Source: Triticum aestivum
Lineage: Eukaryota; Streptophyta; Magnoliopsida; Poales; Poaceae
Direction: 5' to 3'
Length of the DNA stretch: 64,000 nucleotides
NCBI RefSeq assembly: GCF_018294505.1
Contig: NC_057810.1
Coordinates: 681,224,052-681,288,051 of the forward strand
Of this stretch, positions 36,643-46,136 are shown piece after piece (position 1 is the first letter of the stretch; every line of letters begins with the position of its first letter). Position numbers and translations under genes: made by a program. The notes beneath the pieces were generated by a model. That model saw only the letters and a program-made list of their open reading frames with translations. It made no database searches and was not told where the DNA came from.

Positions 36643-36841
36643 GTCCCACCTCGCGAAGTGAGAGGGACTAGGAGCGGTTTATAAGCCCTGAGTGCAGAGA
36701 CGATGAAGAAGAGACTCAATGCTCACGTTGCTTAGCTTCAAGCCTTCAGGAATACGGTAGACTGCACGGAGCTATGCGCAGTGCAGTTTACACTATTCTG
36801 AAAGGCTTGAAGCAAATTAACGAGCATTGCACCTCTTTTTT
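36643..36841 (+). ncRNA. Candidate Pol III-type hairpin RNA gene (copy 3), plus strand
   Basis: A USE-like GTCCCACCTCG (36643-36653) is followed after 24 nt by TTTATAAG (36678-36685). A long imperfect hairpin follows, with arms 36717-36767 and 36781-36829 and a 13-nt loop. The arms pair over CAATGCTC, GCTTCAAGCCTT, GAATA and ACTGCAC. A run of six T (36836-36841) closes the unit. USE, 24-nt spacing, TATA and oligo-T are the known parts of plant Pol III snRNA genes such as U6. A transcript of roughly 130 nt starting near 36705-36710 is inferred. The hairpin is not U6 or U3, and I do not recognise the RNA. Confidence 0.55.
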
Positions 36842-36949
36842 ATTTTTAATAACTTATTACAACTCTGGACTTCTTCTGCTATGGCAAAAACTAATTGCAC
36901 GTCAACATTTCTTTTTTTTAAGTTATAACTCCAGAATTTGACCTTCAAG

Positions 36950-37243
36950 TTTTGCAGAAAAGAAAAAATAGCAGAAAAGAAGAAAAACTATAGCTGAAAA
37001 GAAAAAAACTATATAAAAAAACTACTCAGAAATAAATAGAAGAAAATAAACATAGCAGAAAAGAAAAAACTACTCAGAAAATCACTACAAAATGAACTCT
37101 GAAAATGTTGAATTTTGGCAAACTAGATGAAAAACTACTCACAAATAAATAGAAGAAAATAAATATAACAGAAAAGAAAAAACTATACAAAAAACTACGC
37201 AAAAATAAATAGAAGAAAATAAAGCAGAAAAGAAAAAAACTAT
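36950..37243. repeat. A-rich tandem repeat
   Basis: About five irregular copies of a ~60-bp unit around GCAGAAAAGAAAAAACTA and AAATAAATAGAAGAAAATAA. It separates the two opposing hairpin-RNA units. Confidence 0.75.
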
Positions 37244-37438
37244 AAAAAAAATTAGGGCGCTGTCCTGTGGGCCTGATAGGCCACAGGTGTGTAATTACAG
37301 GCCTTAAAGGCCCACCAGACTCACAGGGCAGCGCGCAGAGTTTAGGCCCACAAGCCTGCTATATAGAGGAGTTCGAAGTGGTAGCCGCGGCTGGGTTTAT
37401 AAACCAGTGCGGCTGCCCTTCACCCGGCGAGGTGGGAC
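37244..37438 (-). ncRNA. Candidate Pol III-type hairpin RNA gene (copy 2), minus strand
   Basis: On the minus strand: USE-like GTCCCACCTCG (37438-37428), 24 nt, TATA box TTTATAAA (37403-37396). A GC-rich foldback follows, with arms pairing GCGCTG.CCTGTG and GGCCT...AGGCC (about 37335-37304 with 37286-37255) and a loop containing TGTAATTACA. A run of eight T ends it (37251-37244). Layout and spacing equal those of the plus-strand unit at 36643. An RNA of ~125-130 nt starting near 37372 is inferred. A truncated relative sits at 36125-36278. Confidence 0.55.
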
Positions 37439-37461
37439 TAAACTTTGGGGTGGCAGCGCGA

Positions 37462-37632
37462 GGCCTTTAGTACCGGCTGGAGCCACCAACCGGTACTAAA
37501 GACCACCCTTTAGTACCGGTTGGTGGCTCCAACCAGTAGTAAAGGCCTCGTCTTCCCGCCTCTTCGCCTGGCCAAAGTTGGCCTTTAGTACCGGTTTGTG
37601 GCTCCAACCGGTACTAAAGGCCTCTCCTATAT
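37462..37632. repeat. Internal CACTA2 repeats and TATA box before gene 2
   Basis: Units of TTTAGTACCGGTTGGTGGC and the inverse, followed by TATATATAC at 37627-37635, a likely promoter for gene 2 of the element. Confidence 0.65.
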
Positions 37633-37683
37633 ATACAACACTTACGAAAATTTCATTCTCCCTTTGTTTCTTCCTCTGTTTCC

Positions 37684-38395
37684 CCATTGAAGCACCGCCC
37701 GCACGCCCCGATCGATCGACGCCGTCTCCGTCGCCGCCACCGTCCCTGTCGCCGCCCCCGTCCCCGTCGCCGCCCTCGTCTCCGTCGCCGCCCCAAGCCC
37801 GTCCCCGTCGCGCCGTCCCCGCGTCGCCGCCCCCGCGTCATGCCCCGGCCCGTCACCGCCCCGGCCGTCGCCTCGCCGTCACCGTCGCCCCGCTGTGAGC
37901 TCTCCCCCTCTAACCCCTCTCCCTCGCCCCCGGCGGCCACCATGGGCGTTGCCCCTCCCCGAGCCCATACACACACACACACACACACAAGCATGATGAA
38001 CACACACACACACACGTACATATGTATGAATTAATGCATGTATATATTAGTATGTACGTATTTTGTATGTTTAATTAGTTTAGATTATTTAGATTATTAT
38101 TTTTTCACTATTAGATATGTATGAATGCATGTTAGATGGATATAATTAGTGTTTAATTAGTATGGAAATTTTTATATAATGTTGTTTTTCAGTTTTTTAA
38201 TGGATGTATAGAAGTTGTGTTTTCTGTTTTTAGTGTTAGATGCTTAATTAGTATGAAATAGTATATAGATTTTTGACATATGCAATGATAGCATAATTAG
38301 TGTTATATAGAAATGTTAGAAATTTTAGTTATCAAAATCCAATCATTAAAAAATGTTACTTTTTGCGGGCATATAGCTAGTATTTGTTCTCGACG
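37684..38395 (+). other. CACTA2 leader and intron-like stretch
   Basis: A GC-rich CCG/TCG-repeat segment (37690-37900), a CA microsatellite (37970-37990), then AT-rich DNA. Open frames in the GC-rich part exist on both strands and look compositional. Confidence 0.5.
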
Positions 38396-38824
38396 ATGCC
38401 CGGCCCGCATCCTCGCCGTCGACCCGTCCGCGACGACGTCCGGCTGACCCATGTCCGGGACTGGGCTCCGCCGGGCTGGCACTGGGAGGTGCTGCCTGGA
38501 GGGGCGCGCCACTTGATGAGGAACCCGGCCCCGGGTCCCGTCGTCGACCCTGATCTCGTTTGGTGGCGTTCGCGTGGGCCAGTTTCGGTGCGGAGGGACC
38601 CGGCCCCGCCGGAGGTGGTACGTCGCCGTGTCAGGGAGGAGGACGAGCACGTCCATCGCTACATGGTTGCGTTAGAGGGCGGCAGGTTCTCCAATACCTG
38701 GCAGTTTCTTCAGGGATCTCACTTCAGCTATGATCCTGTGAGGGTTCCTTCTCTTTGGCTGTCCACCGCCCGCGCCGCAGGAACCGCGAGTGTCCTAGAT
38801 TCTTCTGTAGTATTCGATCTTTAA
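38396..38824 (+). CDS. Small CACTA2-associated ORF of unknown function
   Basis: 142 aa from the ATG at 38396 (MPGPHPRRRPVRDD...). It is Arg/Pro-rich with several Trp (WAPPGWHWEVLPGG, DLVWWRSRG) and no domain I recognise. It could contain a splice donor (CCTGTGAGGG near 38738) and so be the first exon of a longer gene. The frame is intact and lies between the inferred promoter at 37627 and gene 2, which supports it weakly. Confidence 0.4.
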   Translation: MPGPHPRRRPVRDDVRLTHVRDWAPPGWHWEVLPGGARHLMRNPAPGPVVDPDLVWWRSRGPVSVRRDPAPPEVVRRRVREEDEHVHRYMVALEGGRFSNTWQFLQGSHFSYDPVRVPSLWLSTARAAGTASVLDSSVVFDL

Positions 38825-38999
38825 TTAGCTACCTAGCCAGTGATGTACTATTCAATATTATATATTATTCAAGATGATGTATTCGAGATTATATCTATTA
38901 TTCTAGACGATGTATTCGAGATTATATCTATTATTCGAGACGATGTAATTTGAATACTAAATTGTTTTATATTTCTTTTGGATTAGTTAAATAAAAGCT

Positions 39000-41943
39000 A
39001 TGGCAGACAATACTGACAGAGAGGGAGAACAGACCATGTTCGATATGATACACGGGCCAGATGATGATCAGAATGAAGAAGATTATGACGGCTCCGAATT
39101 TCTAAACAACATCGGACAGGGTGATATGATATTCGATCGCGACGACCGAATTGATGAAGTCATGAACTACGATTATGACGATGACGAAGAACATGTTGAT
39201 CCTAAAACAACAAAGACCGGCGAGGTATATTTATATAAGCAGGCATCTGGTGATCATCACATGTTTTAAATGACTTGAAGATATATTAACGAATCGATCT
39301 TTGTTCTTTCAGCCATCCGGATCGAGCAAATCTTCAGGCAAAAGGACGAAACGAGGCCCGAACAAAAAGTTGAAGGAGGGCGTAAAGTACAATATCGAGG
39401 CAGTCAGACCTAATGGCGAACCATTAGCGCCTAAGAAGATTACGGACAAGTTCGTTCGTCAGTGCAGAGTTCTTGTGAAGGACCAACTCCCGATCAAACT
39501 TCAAGAATAGAGAGAGCCAGCAAAGCCACGTCCAGATGTTACTTTTGTCGACAAGAATCAAAAATATCTGCTTTGGGATACTCTCATGGAACATTTCACC
39601 CTACCAGATCATTTCACAAAAGCAGATGTGTAGAAAGTCAAGGACGCTGCTCTTAGGAAGATGGCGGTTGCATTCAAGAACCACAAGAATTGTGAATGGG
39701 ACAAGTACGTCAAGGGAGGAAGGAAGACTCCAGTATTCGAGGGGACACTAGAGAACCAACGTGCTCATTGGGACGATTTCGTGAAATTCAAGGATTCGGA
39801 ATTAGCTAAGGAACGGTCGAGAATAAACAAGAAGAATGCCGAAAAAAGGATAAGTTCCATAAGCTAGGGCCAGGTGGCTATGCGGTGGCAATGCCTAAGT
39901 GGGATAAGTCTGAGAAAGAGATGGAGGATGCAGGTGTCACTCTGGTTACTAAGAGCTGGCCCCCCAGGTGCAGGACTTGGTTCTATGCGCATGGGGGGGA
40001 GTTGGACCCGAAGACAGGCAATGTTTCGACGAAGGCAAGTCTGAAGGGAGCCGACGATGCGATACTTGTTGCAATAGAAGAGGCACGATCGGGGGTGTTC
40101 CAGCCCAACAGAGAGAACGACGAGCTTACGCGTGCCCTGGGAAATCCTGAACACCCGGGAAGAACACGAGGCAAGGGCGCTATTCCGTGGTATGAGGGGT
40201 TTTCAGACTGGAACACCGACTACAGAACCCGTGCGAGAAAGAAGATTGCGGAGGAGAAGAAGAGGAAGATGGAGGAGGAGCAGAGGAAGCGGGACTATGA
40301 ACGCCTTCAAGGCCTAGAAGCAAGTCAAGCGGAATTGGCAGTCAAATTCCAGCGGCAGCAGGAGCAGATCGACTCACTTACCCAGCAAAGGGGGTCTCAG
40401 CAGCTGCAGCAGCTAGCGGATGATCCAGCATTGGATAGCACCGCCCCATCCATGCCGAGAAGCAGCGTGGGTTCCGCCCCGGACGACGCAATGCTGGGTA
40501 GATACCCCGTGGATGACATCACGGAGAACACTAACTGCGAGCTACACGTCAAAATGAAGAACATATCCATGAAGGTGGCGGACGCCGTTGCTTTTACAAA
40601 TCCCCCGAGGCAACCTTCCATTGCAACCCAATTCCAGCGGGCTATGCTCGTGTCTTGGTTGATGAGGTGGTGGACCCACCATATTCGGAGCTACAGCTTG
40701 AAATTCCTGGAGGTGACGACGAGCGCTTTCTCGGAGAGGCCAAACATCGTATCATCCTATGGAAAAAGGATTGCATCATCTTTCGAAGGCCACCGACACC
40801 GCGTCAGCCGACTCCTCGTCGAAGTCCGCCACCGAGTCAGCAGACTCCCGCTCCTGCAAGTCCACCAAGTCCGGCAAAGTGTCAGGCCACTCCTCCTCCA
40901 AGTCCGGCAAAGTGTCAGGCCACTCCTCCTCCTCCAAGTCCGCCACAGCGTCAGACGTCCACTCCTCCTCCAAGTCCGGCACAACCTCAGGCCACTCCTC
41001 CTCCAAGTCCGGCACAGCTTCAGGCCACTCCTCCTCGTCCAACTCAGCCCCGTCAGCCGTCTCCGCCGCCTCAGCAATCGCAGAAGAGACACCCCGCAGC
41101 TATGGTGCGTAGCGGTACGAGTCGAGGTAGTACAGGAAGTACAGGCGGAGGCAAGCGATATAAATATGGTCCAAGCCTCACGCCTCTTCCGCAGAGGCCT
41201 TATGACAAGTCCGAGGAGGAAAACGCAGCCATATCGAAGGCCGAGGTGGAAGCCCATTTTGCACCGAAACCGCCACCGCCGCCAAGGGAGAAAGTGCCTG
41301 AGGAAACGATTGACCACTTCATTCGTATGGCTCAACCACCAGCTCCCAAGCCTGTTGACACAGACTATGAGCGCCACATCAGGAAGTTAAATCGAGCACG
41401 TCTACGTAAGGAGGCGAGCTCGGGATCGAGCAAACAACAAGCAGCTGTCAAAAAATGCGGGAAAACCATTCCCCAGCTGGGAGAACAGGCGGCGCAATCG
41501 ATCCCCTCGCTTGTTGTGCCAACAACACGTGACAGTACGCGCGCCCAATATTATTGTGGGCAAACAGTTTACGTTCCCGAGGTGGGCAATGTGGTAATAA
41601 CCAAGGACCATATAATGCAGGCTGAAGTTCTCAACATCACTGTTGGACAACTCCTCGAGATCGAGCCCATGCCTGTGCTTAGAGAGGATGAAATAAAACG
41701 GAAATATGTCCGGGGCCAACCTTTGGTCGAGCCAGACAAGGTCAAGAACCTCCCAACGAGAATGTATGAATTGCATCAATGGTACATGAACATTACCAAG
41801 ATTTCAGATCGATTGTCCCTCATGGTGAATGTCAAGGAGGAGCATTACTTCCATGAGAAAGCTCTGTCCATTGAGTATTCTGAACTGTTTCAGTTATACA
41901 ATCAAGACGCACTCGACAAATCTATCGTCAGTTGCTATTGTCT
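39000..41943 (+). pseudogene. CACTA2 gene 2, N-terminal exons (plant transposase region, DUF8039-like, Pro-rich repeats)
   Basis: Exon 39000-39224 starts MADNTDREGEQTMFD and is acidic; exon 2 starts at 39313 after TTTCAG. It includes a basic linker (KRTKRGPNKKLKEG), then KYLLWDTLMEHFTLPDHFTK and the LGPGGYAVAMPKWDK motif shared in pattern with CACTA1 gene 2. A coiled-coil stretch follows (RARKKIAEEKKRKMEEEQRK), then a DUF8039-like part (RVLVDEVVDPPYSELQLEIP). Stops at 39508 and 39631 (TAG), a one-base loss in an A-run near 39843 and a C-run indel near 40604 break it. A Pro-rich tandem repeat lies at 40790-41090. The exon ends at 41943 (donor GTAAGT). Confidence 0.75.
40790..41090 (+). repeat. 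Tandem repeat encoding Pro-rich peptide
   Basis: Repeats of ~33-36 bp around CAGGCCACTCCTCCTCC that encode units like QATPPPSPA within CACTA2 gene 2. Confidence 0.7.
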
Positions 41944-42053
41944 GTAAGTGATTTCTTTCTGTAATTTAAGTCTCAAGCTAGCTGTAGTGATCCTTTTGAT
42001 CAATCATTACCTGTAATTATCCTCACTATATTCTTTTCTATGGTATTATGCAG

Positions 42054-43062
42054 GATGAAGATGTATGAAATGAGAAAAGGTGGACGCTTTGGCATTGGGT
42101 TCATTGACCCAAACACCGTTAATGAATACACATGGCGAATAAATCCACATCATCAAAAGGATGTAGAGGACAACATGCTAGAGTTCTTGAAGCGCCTCAA
42201 ATATAATGAAGATATACTACTTCCTTACAACTTCCAGTGAGTCACATTGTCTTGTACTACAAATTCTTTGTTTTTGCTAACTATCTAGCTACATGTTTTT
42301 GCTTACATATGCCCGCTTAATTAAGACATGCAAACGTGTGTGCATGCAGATTTCACTGGATCTTGTGTATCATTAAAGTTGACGCCGGAACAGTTGAAAT
42401 ACTGGACTCACTACTCAAAGAAAATACTGACTATAACATCTTGTTTGGGATAGTCAACAGGTAATTTCAATCATTATTAACTATATATCTCGGCCTATTT
42501 AGTTCGTCATTTCATGATATGAACTATTTAATAACCCCTTTATTCATTTTCTTTGTCGGCGGGCAAGGCTTGGGCAAGGTTCATCAGCGTCACGGAAGGC
42601 GAATGGAAAAAAAGCTTCAATGGTTTCGACCCAAGGTAAGTAATTAAGTAGTACTAGCTAGCTAGCTAGCTGCCGTCTCTTTAATTATCATGCTTGAATA
42701 ATTATTATCTGATCAAATTCCATTCTCGTAAAGGCCCTGAAGCAGGCGCAGGGGACTGATCTGTGTGCATTCTGCGTTTGCGAGAACATTCGCATGATGG
42801 CGTCCGAAAGGAGCAGATCTCAAAGACAGGAATGGGTACGCTTGTCAGAACACTATTCACAATTTTTACACCATTATCGATATCTAGTCACACAACTAAT
42901 ACACATGCATATTGATCTCCTTCTTAACAGTTCAGAGAGGTGCGGGAGAAGCTCCTAGAAACGGAGCGCGTAGAAGCACTTCAAGAGGAAATAGCGGGAT
43001 TTTTGCTCGACCAGGTCATAAATCCGAAGGGAGAATACTATTACCCGCTACCGCCCCCATGA
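42054..43062 (+). pseudogene. CACTA2 gene 2, C-terminal Ulp1-like (C48 peptidase) exons
   Basis: Exons 42054-42236, 42350-42460, about 42568-42635, 42734-42835 and 42931-43062 (TGA). The domain reads NEDILLPYNFQ|FHWILCIIKVDAGTVEILDS, then WARFISVTEGEW, then KQAQGTDLCAFCVCENI. His (FHW), Asp (ILDS) and Cys (DLC) of the Ulp1/SENP catalytic set are all present; the usual Gly after Cys is Ala. Ulp1-type enzymes cut SUMO from proteins, and transposon-borne copies are known in plants. The acceptor before the 42568 exon is unclear (reads GGCAAG), so splicing may be broken, and upstream frameshifts make this copy a likely pseudogene. Confidence 0.7.
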
Positions 43063-43247
43063 AAACCACTTCCAATTGTCATCGTGCTCCGAAGGCACCA
43101 ATTAGGCTAATGCCACTGGCTCCGAAGGCAACATGCATATGTAGGAGAAATTGTATATAGCTATACATGTGTGTATGTGTGAATTAATTAATATGGTGGT
43201 TTGTGAGACATTGATGATATATATATGCATGATTGGTTCTACTAGAA

Positions 43248-43287
<40 letters not shown>

Positions 43288-43399
43288 TAACGTGTACAAT
43301 GTGTAGTATCGTAAAATACCAGCAAACGAAAAAGAATTAAAATGGAAACACAAAATTAAATGAAAAAGAAATCATAAAACTAAAAAAAACCAAACCTTA
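43063..43399. other. CACTA2 3' noncoding region with TA microsatellite
   Basis: No gene seen. A TA dinucleotide run lies at about 43251-43284. Confidence 0.6.
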
Positions 43400-43595
43400 T
43401 AGTCCCGGTTGGTCTTACCAACCGGTACTAAAGGGCTCCAGGCCCCCTTAGCTGGCTCGTGCCACGTGGTTGCCCTTTAGCACCGGTTTGTGCTGAACCG
43501 GTACTAAAGGGGGGGGGGGCTTTAGTGCCCACACTTTAGTGCCGGTTATGGAACCGGCACTAAAGGGCCTTACAAACCGGTGCTATTGCCCGGTT
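43400..43595. repeat. CACTA2 3' subterminal repeats
   Basis: Units such as TAGTCCCGGTTGGT...ACCAACCGGTACTAAAG, with a G-run at 43511-43519, ending at the right terminal repeat. Confidence 0.8.
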
Positions 43596-44401
43596 CTGCA
43601 CTAGTGATAGCACAAGATCGTGTAGTTCGTCTGCTAAAGCTTTTTAATGTCAAGTATCATTTCCTTAGACCATGAGATTGTGTGACTCCCGGATACCGTA
43701 AGAGTTCTTTGGGTGTATCAAATGTCACAATGTAACTGGGTGACTATAAAGGTGCACTGTAGGTATCTCCGAAGTGTCTATTGGGTTGGCACGAATCGAG
43801 ACTGGAATTTGTCACTCCGTATGACGGAGAGGTATCTCTGGGCCCACTCGGTAATGCATCATCATAATGAGATCAATGTGACTAAGTGGTTAGTCACGGG
43901 ATCATGCATTATGGAACGAGTAAAGTAACTTGCCGGTAACGAGATTGAACGAGGTATTGGGATACCGACAATCGAATCTCGGGCAAGTAACGTACCGATT
44001 GACAAAGGGAATTGTATACGGGATTACTTGAATCCTCGACATCGTGGTTCATCCGATAAGATCATCGTGGAACATGTGGGACACAACATGGGTATCCAGA
44101 TCCCGCTGTTGGTTATTGGCCGGAGAGCTATCTCGGTCATGTCTGCGTGATTCCCGAACCCGTAGGATCTACACACTTAAGGTTCGATGACGCTAGGGTT
44201 ATAAGGAAGATTTGTGTGTGATTACTGAATGTTGTTCGGAGTCCCGGATGAGATCCCGGACGTCACGAGGAGTTCCGGAATGGTCCAGAGGTGAAGATTT
44301 ATATATGGGAAGTCATCATACAGTCACCGGAAGTTTTGGGGGGTATACCGATATTGTACCGGGACCACCGGAGGGGTTCCGGGGGTCCACGGGGAGGGGC
44401 C

Positions 44402-46104
44402 TGTTGGCGAACCTTGCATAAAATAAAAAATTTCCTACGTTCACCAAGATCAATCTATGAGTTCATCTATCAATGAGAGAGAGGAGTGCATCTACATACC
44501 CTTGTAGATCGCGAGCGGAAGCGTTCAAGAGAACGGGGTTGAGGGAGTCGTACTCGTCGTGATCCAAATCACCGGAGATCCTAGCGCCGAAAGGATGGCA
44601 CCTCCGCGTTCAGCACACGTATGGTCAGCATGACGTATCCTCCTTCTTGATCCAGCAAGGGGGAGGTTGATGAAGATCCAGCAGCACGACGGCGTGGTGG
44701 TGGATGCAGCAGGGTTCCGGCAGGGCTTCGCCAAGCGTTTGCGGGAGGAGGAGGTGTAGCAAGGGGGGAGGGCGGCGCCAGGTGTCAGGGTGCGGCTTCC
44801 CACCCACCCCCCTCTTTATATAGGGACCCCAGGGGGGCGCCGGCCCTAGGAGATGGGATCTCCTAGGGGGGCGGCGGCCAAGGGGGGAGACTTGCCCCCC
44901 AAGGCAAGTGGAGGCGCCCCCTCCCCTAGGGTTCCCAACCCTAGGCGCAGAGGGGGGCCCAGGGGGGCGCACCAGCCCACCAGGGGCTGGTTCCCCTCCC
45001 ACTTCAGCCCATGGGACCCTCCGGGATGGGTGGCCCCACCCGGTGGACCCCCGGGACCCTTCCAGTGGTCCCGGTACAATACCGGTGAACCCCGAAACTT
45101 TCTCGATGGCCGAAACTCGACTTCCCATATATAATTCTTTACCTCTGGACCATTCCGGAACTCCTCGTGACGTCCGGGATCTCATCCGGGACTGCGAACA
45201 ACTTTTGGTTTGCTGCATACTAATATCTTTACAACCCTAGCGTCACCGAACCTTAAGTGTGTAGACCCTACGGGTTCGGGAGACACGCAGACATGACCGA
45301 GACTGCTCTCCGGTCAATAACCAACAGCGGGATCTGGATACCCATGTTGGCTCCTACATGCTCCTCGATGATCTCATCGGATGAACCACGATGTCGAGGA
45401 TCCAAGCAACCCCGTATGCAATTCCCTTTGTCAATCGGTACGTTACTTGCCCGAGATTCGATCGTCGGTATCCCAATACCTTGTTCAATCTCGTTACCGG
45501 CAAGTCACTTTACTCGTACCGTAATGCATGATCCCGTGACCAGACACTTGGTCACTTTGAGCTCATTATGATGATGCATTACCGAGTGGGCCCAGAGATA
45601 CCTCTCCGTCATACGGAGTGACAAATCCCAGTCTCGATCCGTGTCAACCCAACAGACACATTCGGAGATACCTGTAGTGCACCTTTATAGCCACCCAGTT
45701 ATGTTGTGACGTTTGGTACACCCAAAGCACTCCTACGGTATCCGGGAGTTACACGATCTCATGGTCTAAGGAAAAGATACTTGACATTGGAAAAGCTCTA
45801 GCAAACGAACTACACGATCTTGTGCTATGCTTAGGATTGGGTCTTGTCCATCACATCATTCTCCTAATGATGTGATCCCGTTATCAATGACATCCAATGT
45901 CCATAGTCAGGAAACCATGACTATCTGTTGATCAACGAGCTAGTCAACTAGAGGCTCACTAGGGACATGTTGTGGTCTATGTATTCACACGTGTATTACG
46001 ATTTCCGGATAATACAATTATAGCATGAATAAAAGACAATTATCATGAACAAGGAAATATAATAATAATCCTTTTATTATTGCCTCTAGGGCATATTTCC
46101 AACA
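44402..46104 (-). repeat. 3' LTR of Angela
   Basis: 1703 bp; on the plus strand TGTTGGCGAACC...GCATATTTCCAACA. The TATA box (CTATATAAAGAGG in minus sense) is at 44811-44823. Compared with the other LTR it keeps an extra ~30 bp near 44855-44885. Confidence 0.93.
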
Positions 46105-46136
46105 GTCTCCCACTTGCACTAGAGTCAATAATCTAG

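Larger units (their letters stand above)
33816..43606 (+). mobile_element. CACTA2: composite CACTA (En/Spm) DNA transposon
   Basis: 9791 bp, starting CACTAGTAGAAAAAGGG and ending with the reverse complement of CACTAGTGCAGAACC. TSD is ATA (33813-33815, 43607-43609). The two ends share only the first seven bases plus scattered positions. Subterminal repeats built on TAGTACCGGTT...AACCGGTACTA occur at both ends and also inside (36305-36620, 37462-37620). The 5' half holds a membrane-tail protein and a truncated transposase; the 3' half holds gene 2 with a Ulp1-like end. Between them lie three snRNA-type promoters and an A-rich repeat. Confidence 0.93.

Noticed and set aside
37653..38034. Arg/Gly-rich frames around the CCG repeats of CACTA2
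   Set aside because: Simple-sequence origin; open on both strands.
44525..45571. Several ~100-200 aa frames within Angela LTRs (also 51595-52566)
   Set aside because: They are LTR promoter and leader sequence, present in both orientations and frames.
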